Source: Pegea sp. RAD2-039 (lineage: Eukaryota; Chordata; Thaliacea; Salpida; Salpidae). From it: a DNA stretch of 64,000 bases. Within the stretch, counting starts at the first letter, position 1, and the number at the start of each line of letters is the position of its first letter. Below the pieces are notes generated by a model. The model was not told where the DNA came from. It did no database searches and saw only the letters and a program-made list of their open reading frames with translations. Below, piece after piece: positions 37,001 to 48,983 of the stretch. The translations under genes and the position numbers were made by a program. Location of the stretch: assembly GCA_034620365.1 (NCBI GenBank), contig JAQGEQ010000058.1:434001-498000 (forward strand), read 5' to 3'.

Positions 37001-38782
37001 GATGATTTCTGCTACTTTTACATTAAAGGTTATTTCAATATTATATTAAACGTTAAAAATTTACAAGTATTGTTTACAGAAAGGTTTTAAAAATAGCATA
37101 CAAATAATAAGGAATGCTTTTTCTTGTTATAAATGTTATATTCATGAAGTTGATTTTACAAAACATACTCGCATTTGGTAACTCCAACTGGTTTCATTTT
37201 ATAAGCATCTGTAAATTCTAGCAACATTTCCATAACTCTTTCGAAACTTTTTATAACTTTTTTTGAATCATTTGGTAGTCGGGTTAAAATGCTTTCAGGA
37301 AAAGGGAACAGCTTTGTTAAGTTTTTCTTAATCGGGCAAAGTTGATCCCAATATTGATCCAATGAGTTTAACCAGTTTTTAAGATTGTTTTCACTTATAT
37401 TCCGTTTTGCAAAAATCTCAGCACTATTTAAAGTATTGTTCTATTAAGAGATACAATTAAAACTGCTGTTTTAATTTTATAAAAGCTTACATCACGGAAG
37501 TTTAGCCTTATAAATTGGTACAGTAAATTATTCTTACAGACTTCTTCAATACATTTAAAAGCCGAACCAGGAAACTGTTTTAAATTCTTTTGAAATCCAG
37601 TCCTTTCAAAAGTTAATTGAAATCAAATTTAGTAGTTTAATAATCAAACAATTTTACAATAGCAAATATAGTTTTTTATTTAATATAAAGCCGTTTTTTC
37701 TTCTGTTAGGTGATCATTAAACACATTTATTAGCTAGCATTTGCAGTGACTTAGTGATAATATAATTTTGATATAACTGGATTTGTTATAGAACGTAAAT
37801 TTAATGATTGGGGCATATTAATTAACAAACTAGCCCTAATTTAGCTTTATAAGAAGTCACTAAGCTCTGAAAAACTGCTTATTATCTTATTTCCTCGTTT
37901 TGTAATACTTGATAGCACGTAACAAGGAAGAACACATCGATAAGTTTAGCTCTTAAACTTGCAATTTTGTTAACTTTTTTAGCAGCGGCAAATTACACAA
38001 ATTAAACAATTGCTTAAAGATTGTTTGAAGACTATAACATAGAAGAAATCAATATTTAAAACAATTTTGGGAAAGCTAAACATTAATTTAGTTGTTAGAG
38101 TAATGTAAACATATCTACTTTTAAAGTACTTTGTGATAGTTTTATGTTAACTCCGTTTCTTTATCTTCATTTTGTTCTTATCTGTTTTATTGTAGTTTTT
38201 GAACAATATAAGTTTAGTGATAACTCACACACAATCTTCTTTGTTTGTTCTTAATACTTCTCTGAGAATCTTTTTAAGTATTGAGAAAAGTTCCTCCAAG
38301 ACTCCATCTAAAGTACAACTAGGAAGCAACTGTAAATCTGAAAAGTTAAGATTTTATCTGGTCAGTAAAAGTTTTAAAGATAATCCAAATTGATCATTGC
38401 TTTTATTTAAAATTGATTTTAAGATACTATTAATAGTTATTCATTGCAAGTTTCATGATTTTATTTATAAACTTTGTTTTCATAACTCACCAGTGTCTGA
38501 ATAACCAGGAACGCATCCAGCTTGTGCTATGAGTATAAAAAGTTGAAAATTAGCAGAAATTAGGAGAAAATAAAGCTACTTTATTAGTTGCCAATTTCAA
38601 TTTATGAATTAAAGTAATTTTTGTTTAAAATTCTTCAAAGCTTTATCACTATTAAAGAAATAATAAACAAATCATATTTTTGCTTTGCTCTTTAAAGCAA
38701 TGTATACTTTTATGGAAAAATATATACCGTTAGCTGAGTTAAGTGCGACCAAAAGAAGAATCACAGCTTTAAAAGCATTCAT
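31055..38782 (-). CDS. Adhesion GPCR paralogue with a non-CCP helical N-terminus; stop codon in TM4
   Basis: A 21-exon model of 1,034 codon positions, all junctions in phase. It starts with a signal peptide MNAFKAVILLLVALN (38,728-38,782), then a new N-terminal region of about 235 residues in five exons (38,491-38,526; 38,229-38,337; 37,491-37,602; 37,169-37,440; 36,440-36,621), mostly helical with scattered cysteines. It then joins the same SEA-like, HRM-like, GAIN, GPS and 7TM exons as the gene at 9,986 (first shared exon 35,733-35,934; tail 31,055-31,267). GPS and GAIN look intact. In TM4 the codon at 32,274-32,276 is TGA where the sister has Gly, at about residue 828. Either it is a recent pseudogene, or it makes a GPS-containing protein with three TM helices, or the base is wrong. 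No other break was found. Confidence 0.7.
36440..38782 (-). other. Novel N-terminal module of the second receptor
   Basis: Signal peptide followed by five exons ending in phase 1 at the SEA-like exon. Visible features: CVPGYSD near the start, a cysteine-flanked amphipathic helix (CTLDGVLEELFSILKKILR), a segment with FKCIEEVC, a long helical exon with WLNSLDQYWDQLC, and a last exon with DFFMNET and a final cysteine. No known domain is recognised. The frame ends in TAA at 37,156 if the strong GTATGT donor at 37,168 is not used, so a secreted protein of about 200 residues is an alternative product. Confidence 0.6.
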
Positions 38783-40520
38783 TATAGATTGAACTTGATT
38801 AAACGGAAGTTAACCTGTAAATAAAGTTGTTTAATTTAGAAGTTCCTTTAATGTTTTAAAAATTTTTGTTAACTTTCTACTCAAGCATAAAATTCATTTA
38901 TCTAAAACATGAAATAAACTAGTTGCTTCAACTATCGACCACAGCAGTCTTATGAACATTTCTATTACTTTTTCAATATCTATTTAAAGTTATTTATTTT
39001 TCACTTCCTGATTTATTGAATGTTTAATGGCTTAAATGGGTTTCGCCGAAAATTTCAATGATTTTGTTGATCTCTAATTATCGATATTTCCAAAATAGTT
39101 TTTAATAAATTGTATAGTCCATTATTATAAGTTGTAATTACTATATTACTAATGTTTAAATTAAGATTGTACATTTATATTTTTAGCTTCTAAACAGGTT
39201 AGATTCTAATTTCTTTACCCAGTTAAAATATCTCACATCTAAGCTAGCAAAATACAAGACACATTTAATAAGTAGACTAAACATATCATTGATTTGTTGA
39301 TTATCTTGCAAATGTATTTGGTTGTATAACAACCCTTTTATTTGTCAATGTCAAATTAATTAGAACAGACAATCAGAAATGAATAAATCGACCTTTAAAA
39401 ATGCAGTCATTGTGTTTAAAACCTTTTGAATGTTTAGTTTCTAGTTTACACTATACATTTTGAACTAATTTTTTGAGTATTTTGTAATTGCTTGATACAA
39501 TTGAAATAGAGTTTACGAGATAAGTTGTAACTTTCAGAAACATTTCTTTTACTGGTTGATTCTTGAAAAATTAGCAAATTGTCAAAAGCGGATGTCAACA
39601 ATAATAAGATTAATTAATATGATTTGAGATTTTGTTTGCTGAGTAAATTAAGTTTTGGTTATAACAGTTTAGATGATCAACGACACAAAAGCTGTAATAT
39701 AACAAATATAACCGAAGAAATATTTTGACTTAACTAATTTCAATACTCTCTTAAGTTTCTGATAGCTAATCTAAATATCAATGATATTTTTGACAACTAT
39801 GATTTAAATCGGTGACTTCTTTCATTACTTTTAGAAAGTCTTATTAAATTTTAAATGGTTAAGTTCGAAATTCTGAAGCAATAAACATGCAGAAACCTTC
39901 ACGCTGTAATCTTTATATAACTATAAGGATATGAGTTTGTTTAAGTCATTAAGGTTAGGATAAGTAGCTGTTATGTCAATTTAATTTTGAAAGTATTAAA
40001 ATTTTATTAATTTAAAGATTCTAGTTTTGAATTAAGCATTCCAAGGAAATGGTACATTGCCTTACAAAATTCATTATTTAACTAGACTTTGTTTTAAATT
40101 ATACGTAGAGCAAAATACGAGTATAAAGCAAGTTTGGGTAACTTATGATTTCAAATTGTTGAAACAATACCAAAATAATACCTTCAACAAGGTACAAATC
40201 TTATAATCGGCTTTGCTTTAACAACAGCCTATAGCCAAGCACTTATGACAAAATATAAACAATCTCGCTTTTAATTTACTTCCAAATATTTAATAAATTT
40301 AGTTACCCTCTATATAAACTACTTTTCTATAAACAAACACTGAAATTATACAAAGTCATGGTGATAAATATTTTTGTTCTTAATAAACATTCAACTCAAA
40401 GTTGATAATAAATAAACGATAATTTCTCAATGAAAAACTTACAATTTGTCATGAACAATTACGTTTTAATCAAATCTCAGGGTTAGTTTAAGAAAAGTAG
40501 AAATGGAAAATGTATAAGAA
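38783..40520. other. Upstream region of the second receptor, no gene seen
   Basis: AT-rich. Short stretches at about 40,085-40,120 and 40,360-40,490 are diverged relatives of 27,930-27,960 and 27,750-27,870, so part of it descends from the same promoter-side sequence. The first 1.2 kb before the ATG appear unique. Confidence 0.5.
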
Positions 40521-41355
40521 TGTATAAGAAGTTTGTTTATTCTACAAACTTTATCATCAAACCTGTCCAGTCCAAACATAGCAGCTCGTAGCCATGTACT
40601 GATGGTAAAATTTAAACATACTAGCTGTCAACTTACTATTAATGGTTTAATAAAAGTAGTTAACTATTAAAGATTCTTTTATATAAAAAAATACTGAAGT
40701 AATATAGTTAAAGAGTTTCACATCGTAGTTGTTTCAGTTGCAAAATAGAGCTTAGAGGTTGTATCGAATTCTTATTATAATTCTTTACAACTCCCAAGGT
40801 TTTTTGCTCTTAATACTATCTAACTATTAAACAAACTACTTTAACAGTACTGTTTTTTATCCAGGCTATTTATCCTGTATAAAATGGTGCAATCTTAAAA
40901 CTGCTAAATACTAAGAGTTGTTGACAACATTCTATTAGTTTCCTTGTTTTGTAATTATTCTCTTTCAAATTTAAACAAAGCTGTAGCAGATTTCTTATCT
41001 CTTACTAATCTGCTAGTTACCAACAAACGAGTATCTGTAAGATAACAGGGTTTAATATCTTTTACCAATTATGTATTTCCTGATGCTGTTAGTCATATGT
41101 TTGATCGAATTTTTATCTTATTTCATAATTTTCTTTACATACACTTGATTTTATGAATTTAAAATTGTTGTAATTTGTATTGACATCAAATATTCTTTTT
41201 TATATAAAATTTTTAAATAATAATTTTCTTGCTGTTAAAGCTTTGCTGACTAACTAATTACTAATTTTCCAAACGAATAATGTGATTGGTTGTCGAGATT
41301 TGTTTTCATTTTGCTTTGGTATATACAGTAAATATCCAATTATTAAACTACTAGA
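40520..41355. repeat. Block B copy 2
   Basis: Near-identical to 28,015-28,858. The conserved spacing to block A shows it moved as part of one unit. Confidence 0.85.
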
Positions 41356-41768
41356 CTTACTTTGCTAAAGTAGTTTAAACAAATTGAATCGATGATTACT
41401 TTTACTAAAATTTTTTTGTTAAATTTTTTCATCATGTGTTTACTCTGAGAAGTGGATAAATGTTTACCAATGAAATTATCGCAAAAACGTTTTATCTGTG
41501 ACTTTTTTAGAATCTCCAAGACTGCAGCACCTTAGATCTAAGCGCTTGCTTTGACTGTATATGATTTTTAAAATATTGTCAGAAAAGATATGATCATCTT
41601 GTGAAGAAAGTTATTTTTATAGATAACTACTTAATACTTGTTATCAACATGAGTAATCAACATGAATCATAATAAGTGATAAATGTTGCAAACCATTTCA
41701 AGTACTTCAATTACTGTTACAGGATGTTATCATGAATTACATCATTATGGACACTACAACTAAATTTT
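41355..41768. repeat. Block A copy 3
   Basis: Follows block B exactly as at 28,858. It ends near the ATTACATCATTATGGAC stretch. Confidence 0.85.
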
Positions 41769-42098
41769 GTATCGTTTGTAAGAATGATATTTTTAAAAAG
41801 TAAGACTCAAAAATTGTATAAAGTTCGAAATCTTATTCAAAACGTTTAATACTTTACTTTTGCTCACTAACATTTTAATTTGTTTTAAATTAAGGATTAA
41901 TATTGAAACTGTAACTTCTTGAATTAAGAGATAAGCAATTAACAGAACAAATAGTAACGATTAATTTTAAAACATTAAAAATTGTTTTATTCTAAGTATT
42001 TCGTAGAATGGAACTTTTATATTGATGTGATTGAAATGATTTAGCAAGATGATTTGTGATGATAGTAGAACGATTTTCACTTGACTTGGCTAATGTTG
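41768..42098. repeat. Partial block D with a SEA-exon fragment
   Basis: It matches 29,280-29,600. The SEA-like exon fragment is at about 42,005-42,080 and is cut short by the AT microsatellite. Confidence 0.6.
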
Positions 42099-42174
42099 AT
42101 ATATATAATATATATATAATATGTATATATATATATAATATAATATATGAAGATTTATAAATAAATATATATAA
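42099..42174. repeat. AT microsatellite
   Basis: Imperfect TA dinucleotide tract broken by AA and TG steps. It sits at the junction between the intergenic block and the 3' end of the third receptor copy, a plausible breakpoint. Confidence 0.8.
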
Positions 42175-42261
42175 TCAATAAATGGTAATAAAAATCTTGA
42201 GTAAACAAAAATATTTCATTAAAGTAAATCGATAATGGAATGGCTTATACCCTCTTCTATG

Positions 42262-43587
42262 TTAAACAATTTTAGATGAAGGTTGTTCAGTTGTTGACCT
42301 GGCTAAGGTTGATGTTGTATATTCATTTATGCTACTTATGTTAGCTGAGCTGCGTCTTCTGTTAAGTGTTGATAATGTAATAGAGTTCGATCGAGCTGCT
42401 TTGGTAAATGGTAACCACCAAGTTTTGCGAACTTCAACTGGTCTGCTGGAAAATATATAGAAAATGAAAACTCCATGAAAAATAGTAAAATAACAAAGTT
42501 TGTTAGTAGCTTTAGAGCTTTTAAACTAAATTCAAACTTTCATTTATGTCAACAACGTGGTTACATACTTTGACAACTAAACAAGAGTAATATTTTTGAC
42601 TCAATTAATATATTTAACAATTTAATTATTAAATTTCTTTCTATTGATTATTTGTTTGAAGCTGATATAGTATAACAAGCTTAATAAGTTGCTATTAGTT
42701 GCATAGTATATATCATCAAAACAGAGTGTAAAAATGTTGGATGTATCTAGGAAAAGTACCTGCAAACAATTAACCAAGTTGAAAATCCAACTGGTCACTA
42801 GATGATAAGTTGGATCTGTTGAAAAAGTCATGAAATTGCCGAAAGTCCATCCTAAGCCCAATGTAAAAGTTAAAGTAATAGCCAAAGATGCAGTTTCACT
42901 GTTTTGTGACTTTCTACTTGATGTTATCTTGACAAAAACGTGATAAACTTTAGTTGACTTTTCATAAAACTAAATATTTCTTTAATAAGTTTATTTCACT
43001 TCTTAAATAATTACAAAATCTGAAAAAGTAATGTAATAAGCAAGTAATGACATTGCAAGTGATTGTGTCATCTACCATGTTTACACCTGATATAAATATG
43101 ATATAAGCAAGTAACAGGTTGAAATAAATGTTGATCTGAATTTTTGTCCATTGCTTTTGCCGTAACTTTCTGTAAATATCTTTTTTAATATGCATTCAAT
43201 TTTTTTAAAATAATTAGTAGAACGATTTTGTACTTACGTGTTATAAAGATATATACAAGTTGTGAAAAAAATACCCATAACTGATAATATTAGAGCTACC
43301 ATGCTGAAAACATCTAAAGTAATATCTTTGGGTTGTACACTTGGAGTCTGTTGGAAGTTACAATTATTTATTTTGAGTGAAAAATTTATATTACTAATCA
43401 AACGACAAATAAAGTTGATAGGAAAGCAAATTGCAAATGAAGTACAAACCACAATAAGAGCAAAATTAGTGGTGTGATCACATCTACAGACAGGTTGATC
43501 ATTACTGATCTCTAAGCAGCATCCAAAATTTGACCATTTCAAGTTAGTTTCATCCCAGTAAACACATTCTTGCTCTAAATAAATTAC
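42262..43587 (-). pseudogene. Third adhesion GPCR copy, internally deleted
   Basis: It retains the GPS exon (43,450-43,587), TM1 (43,238-43,347), the first part of the TM2-3 exon (down to about 43,022), the TM6-7 exon (42,760-42,957) and the tail. The end of TM3 and all of TM4 and TM5 are deleted: the exon runs from LLHYFF straight into intron sequence. The acceptor before the tail exon reads CAT instead of CAG (about 42,475). Everything upstream of the GPS exon is absent. It cannot make a seven-helix receptor. Confidence 0.8.
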
Positions 43588-43884
43588 CTGAAATGAAAAT
43601 CTGAGTCAAATCTTTTTTGATGAGTTATATCGTCGTTTAAAATTAACTAGTTTATCTGTTTGAAAATTGGGAAAATACCCATTTCAGAAAAAGAATTCAC
43701 TTTTTAATAACTTGTTTTTAAAATGAATCAAAATAGGTTTATAACTCGAGAGGATACATGAAACACTTGGATGACAATTTAACGTTTATTACTTTCTTTT
43801 TGAAATCTTGCAAACATATACAAATCAAATAATGGCACCTTATATTAACATACGATTGTTTCTGTTAAATATACCAGAAAGTCA

Positions 43885-44000
43885 TTAAAAGTTCAATCCG
43901 CTGCTAAATGGTGAGTTGGGTCTGCAGAAAGTGTCATGAAAATGTCATAAGTTTATTCTAATCCTCACTTTAAAGTGAAAGGGAGAGCCAGCTTATTTAT
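43885..44000 (-). pseudogene. Ancient TM6 exon remnant of the receptor family
   Basis: The minus strand aligns codon by codon with the TM6 exon: LAL then FTL, a stop, then DIFMTLSADPTHHL matching GIFMTFSTDPTYHL. At least two in-frame stops interrupt it. It is much more diverged than the other copies, so it comes from an older duplication. Confidence 0.6.
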
Positions 44001-44089
44001 TGTAATTACATCAACTAAGACAATACACATTACACTCATTTTTTGATCTGTATCTACCGAGAAAAGTTATGCATAGATATGCCAGAACA

Positions 44090-44315
44090 GATGTTACGGA
44101 AATCCATTTATTGTCGATGCAGTAGGATTACACTCTCCACCCCAGTTACCCAGCGGATCAGACAGATTGGTACAGCTACGCCCGGCAGAAGTTGCAGAAG
44201 CTGCCAGAACGAACTGAGTACAGCGACAAACTACTTGTAAGGCTCCAAATCCGGCTTTAAATTCGTCTCCTAGAAGTGTTGTCATCGACAAGACTCATAG
44301 ACTGGTGCCCTTCTA
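44090..44315. repeat. Interspersed repeat copy 4
   Basis: GC-rich relative of the patches at 4.26, 9.57 and 30.65 kb. Frames of 65 codons are open on both strands by chance of composition. It is inserted within the ancient receptor remnant. Confidence 0.5.
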
Positions 44316-44604
44316 CTCAGACTTTGTATGAACTTTTTATTATCACCAATACGCGTCTACTTGGGTTCGAGATCCCGCTTGGTAGGATGATATAATAATT
44401 TATCGCTACATTACATTGATGGAGAAATTGGATTTTTTTAACATACAGCATAATTAAAATTTGGAATCAGCTGCAATTAAACATTGTCAGACTTTAAGAC
44501 TGAACTTTAGCAAAAAATGCTCTTTTCAGGCACTCTTCTTTGCAGTCATTGTAATAAATTAATTAACTAATTAAATTGTTTATCAAAAATAAAACAGACA
44601 GAAA

Positions 44605-44705
44605 AGTTAAATACATGCAACTAAAAACAAACAGATTTCTTCAGTGAAACCAAATAATGCAGCTCAATAAGAATTTTGTGTAAGAGTAGAGTTTAATTTT
44701 TTTGT
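44605..44705 (-). pseudogene. Intron remnant of the ancient receptor copy
   Basis: The stretch with AACAAACAGATTTCTTCAGTG matches the GAIN-region intron of the first receptor near 13,245-13,280. With the TM6 remnant it marks the footprint of one old copy. Confidence 0.4.
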
Positions 44706-45796
44706 AACTTTGTACGTGATAAGTTTATTAAGACTATGCTTTGGTTAGCAATACTTTAAAAGTTTTGGGCTGAGATTAAAACTCAACAGATAAAAAATTC
44801 CCGTCCCTAAAAACAGTATTGGTTAGCTTGATTTGAATGATTTTCGAATTATGATCTAAAGATCAATCTATTGATTAATTTTGTACCCAGTTAATATTTG
44901 ATTGGGTAATATTTGTCAATAATATATACAATATATAATATAAAATTTGATAAGAAATATCGATATGCCAAATAAGTCAATTATTATCAATAATAGCATT
45001 AACGTTTTTTTAAAATAACTACCAACAGAAAATTTTTATAGATTTTTTACAATTTTTGTTAAATGGGCAAGTTGTATTATGATTTACTCGCATTCATAAA
45101 ATTTAATTTATTTTTGGGTATAAGCCAACACAGTAAAATTTTATTCTTATCTTAAGGTACATATAATATATAGAATATTTTACAGATTTTGGTTAATCTG
45201 GTATTAAGTCATAAAACTAATGTCTTTAAATTTCGACCAATTTGGGTCACAATAAGAAATTTTATTTACTCAAAACTTATAGATTCTTGTTTTCAAGTAA
45301 AAACTTTCTGATTAAAAATCCTTTGAAATCTTTTTTCGGAGTATTATTTATATTTAATTATTTTATTTGAAGCAAACAATTAGTTCTGTAGATGTGGAAT
45401 ATTATGTAAAATATTTTTATTATTTTATTTTTATTATATATTTAATTAAATTTACATGGCTCAATCTATCTTTAGATTTAAAATGTTTTTTTTTAAGTTT
45501 GTAATAACAATGACTGTTAATTATTTTCTATTTAATTATGTTTTTTACATTGGTTTTAAAGTATAAGTTCTTATATGAATTTAAATAAGTAAACTTTTTT
45601 TAACTTTAAAATAAAACTTTTTAATATTTATAAAAAGTCAATATAATTATAAAACTAGTATATTTTATTTTAAATGATATTATTTTATTGAGTTTAATTA
45701 TTTTATTAACAGCTTATTTGTAGTAATTTCAATAATACCATCTATACAAGTTGATCTATGTATTTTATAAATAAAGCTTATAGTTTAAATTGAACT
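44706..45796. other. AT-rich intergenic DNA before the BOD1L gene
   Basis: No exon or repeat recognised. It must contain the BOD1L promoter, but I cannot place elements. Confidence 0.5.
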
Positions 45797-48700
45797 ATGA
45801 ATGCACCTTTTGCCAGTCTCGTTGAAGGAACAGTAAATAAACTGAAGACCAATGGAATATTTGACCAAATGCGTAGGGATTGTCTGGCAGATATAGACAC
45901 AAAGGTAGTTAATTAGTATTTTTTAGAAGCTTAAATATAGCCTTAAAAGCTATTCATTCATTAAAATAAGTTTTATTATTTATAATTTTAAATGTTTATT
46001 TTGAAAGTTTGTTTACGATCAAATGCTAAAAAGAAGCCTTGATTTATATTAAATATTGCTATTGTTTATATTTTATAAAATACTCAAGATATTGAAATTT
46101 TTTATGGATTTATTAGTATATTACTTTATAAATGAATTTTACTTATTTATATTTTAGTTATAAAGCTTTATAATCTTCTTAACTTTTATTTTTAGCCTGC
46201 TTTCCAAAATTTAGAACAGAGGGTGTTATCACATGTTAACAACTGTCTAGATCTTGAAGTGTGGAACCCTAATGTAAATAAAAACCAATTACGATCAAAA
46301 ATAAGAACTTCATTGTTACAGTAAGTATACTACAATAAATATAAAAATTAAATCTTTGTATTTATAAAAATATTTTTAGACATCTAAATAAAGTTATCTT
46401 TTTTTATATTATTTATTTGTTATGTGGCTATATATTTTGCTTCTTAGTTATTATTTTACAGATCTGGTATATTGAACACTGGAATTGAGCATATACTTCA
46501 TCAAGTTGTAGACACCAAAATGCAGTCAAGTTTTCAGCCAAACATTGCTCAGTTCATACAAGAAAATATGGAAAGTTTAAAAAAAGTAAAAATTCTACAT
46601 TTTTTAGTAAATACAGAAAAAGTTTTAACAGCATTTCACTTAAATATTTAATTTTTATTTCTTAAAGTTGTTTTTTCTAAACTTTTATATACAACTTTTT
46701 ATTTGGTTGTTTAATTTAGGAATTTGAACCTTCTAAAGAAGTTGAAAAAACTGAGGTACGTCATCTTTATACAGATGTTGAAATGCAATTAAAAGTGAAG
46801 ATCTTTAGGAGAATCACGAAAAAGAAGAAACCAAGAATGAAATTGAAGATACACAAAAAGGAGATCAAAATGAAACTGAAGCAGCTACTGAAGTTGCTAC
46901 AACACCTCAAACATTTGTAAAGACACCAAAAACACCAGAAGAACCATCACCAGTAATTTAAAGACCATCTACTTTTGAACAAGCATGTAATTTGTTGATA
47001 CAGTCACCACATGAAATCGAAGAAGCGCAACCAGCATTGAACCAAAATGCGGCTCTTCAAATCAGAAGTTTAATCGAATCTCTTATCAATCCGGGATCTA
47101 TTAGAAGTAACTTTGAAGATGAGGAAAAAGAGTTTGATGAAACAGATCCAGCATCAGATGAAGATCAAAACGAGGGACATCATTCCGTTTCACGTATGTC
47201 TTTCCGAGATTAACTCTTTGAAAACTTTATCAATTTCTGCTGTAGACACTCCTAAAACACCACCTAGTGGAGGTATTGGTGGCTGTTCTTCTTCTACGGA
47301 AGATGAGCATGTAAGTGATCCGGAACAAATGACTCCATGTGGAAATACACCACTTTCAGACACAGCTTCTAAATCTGGATCAAGTGGAGGAGAGACTCCT
47401 TGTGAAGATAATCTCGAAGAATTGAAAGTGATTGCATCTCTCTAATCTTTGAAATTTTTTTCATCTCAATTTGCTCTTCAGGAAGAGAAGATCATTAATG
47501 ACGATGACGTCATAAACGACTCGAGCTCAGATGAAAGAAGGTTTGAGAATGAAGATTCAACTGAAGTTCCTTTTAAGTAAGAAAACTTCCTGAATCTGAT
47601 CTTTATCAGCGGATTGATCCTCAGTGATAAAGATGAGGATGAAGATCAATATGAAGAAGCAGAGATGGAAGATTTTGGAGTCCCACGAACTCCTCCAGAA
47701 GAGATCATTGAAACTGTGAGATTATTCTAGTGTTCTTCTTTATATTATCCAGATATTTTCAGATCGAAGAGGTTTCAGGATCAAACCATTCCACTCTTCA
47801 TCTATCTGAAGGTAAGTAATCTCATTTACATATTCACCGACTAATTGCTTGCTTACCAGCTGATGAAGGAGATAAAGTAACTGGAGAAGCATCTTTAGAA
47901 ACCGCTCAGCCTCTCCAGGTAGCTTCTATAACAACCACCGATCGCTTTATAGGCAATAAATCTCATCGTCAGCATCTTGAGTCACGTGACAGAAAGCGAC
48001 GTCATCGGAAGAAACATAAAAGATCTAGAAGTTCAAACAGCGATGAGAGCGTTCTGGTCGGAGTTGTCTACACTAGTGGAGAAGCTAGTAGCGAGGATGA
48101 AACCGCGCGGTTCAGGTCAGTTGCTTTTTAGTTGGTGACGTCTTAGCGCGTGATTTAAAGGTTAAGGAGTAAACATAAGAAGAAAAAGAAGCACAAAAAG
48201 AAAGCGAGATCACAGCGACGTATAGACAGCTCGATGTCGCCGGAAAATACAATGAAATCAAACTTCCGAAGGTCTTTAAATCCTTTTTATAAACTTCAGA
48301 TCTTCATCTTTAGCAATTTTAGGTCGAAATCGCCTTCGCGTCTTTACTCTTTATCTCCATCCAGTAGCCATCGATCAGGGTTACAAATGGTAAGATTTGT
48401 TTAGAAGGTCGAATAGAAGATGATTTTTAATTTACAGCAATATGAAGCAGTCGATGATAAACGACAACGTGTCAAAGTCGAATTTATTCCAACATCAGCT
48501 CCTATCTTCAGGGATTCTTCATCACGATCTTCTCTAGAAGTTGAGCTTGCAGGATATTCCGGAGAAACTCGTTTTATAGCAGCAGCTCCTTATCGATCTT
48601 CTGATCTTGCATCATCTCGCAGAAGAAGTCCTCCCATCCCTCACCGTCCTCCTTATCATCATACTGCTCCAGCTCCTCGCAGAGAATACCATCCTCATTC

Positions 48701-48983
48701 GTTTTATGAATCAAGACCTTTGTACGATCCTTACATCCGAATAAGATCAAGTCCTCCTCGCGGTGGTCGATACAGTCCACCACCTTCGCGCGATTATCGC
48801 GTCGCTCCGATGCGTTACGAGGCCCCACCTCCTACTAGACGCTTTTCACCTCCTCCTCATCACCCTTTTCTTGCATCTGGAAATCGCCACCTTGCACCGC
48901 CAGCATCGCGCGCTGTTTCTAATCTGGATTCCGCTGTAAATGAACATCCGCCGGTTACAAAAAGCTCCCAAGGTTCTAGATGA
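45797..48983 (+). CDS. BOD1L1: BOD1/BOD1L family protein (Shg1 domain)
   Basis: A 14-exon model of 707 residues plus stop, lengths summing exactly in frame. Exons: 45,797-45,904; 46,196-46,320; 46,462-46,585; 46,720-46,755; 46,809-46,952; 47,004-47,193; 47,246-47,427; 47,482-47,576; 47,625-47,715; 47,763-47,811; 47,860-48,115; 48,161-48,271; 48,323-48,389; 48,438-48,983. Residues 1-120 match the conserved domain: DQMRRDCLADIDTKPAFQNL, WNPNVNKNQLR and HQVVD. In other animals BOD1 regulates PP2A at kinetochores, and BOD1L1 works with SETD1/COMPASS and fork protection. The rest is acidic, then Lys/Arg-rich (KKHKR, KHKKKKKHKKK), then Arg/Ser/Pro-rich, suggesting a nuclear protein. It is shorter than vertebrate BOD1L1. 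Introns from the fourth on are only 45-54 nt. It is the only single-copy conserved gene in the window and separates the two receptor arms. Confidence 0.9.

Noticed and set aside
38199-38393. Plus-strand 64-codon frame
   Set aside because: It is antisense to exon 3 of the second receptor (38,229-38,337), which has good splice sites and phase.
42099-42174. AT-rich tract as a replication origin or promoter
   Set aside because: It is a simple TA microsatellite at a duplication junction; nothing ties it to initiation of replication or transcription.
46953-46963. An 11-nt intron or real stop in BOD1L
   Set aside because: A 51-nt intron (46,953-47,003) with GT and CAG ends removes the TAA, matches the size of neighbouring introns and keeps the frame.
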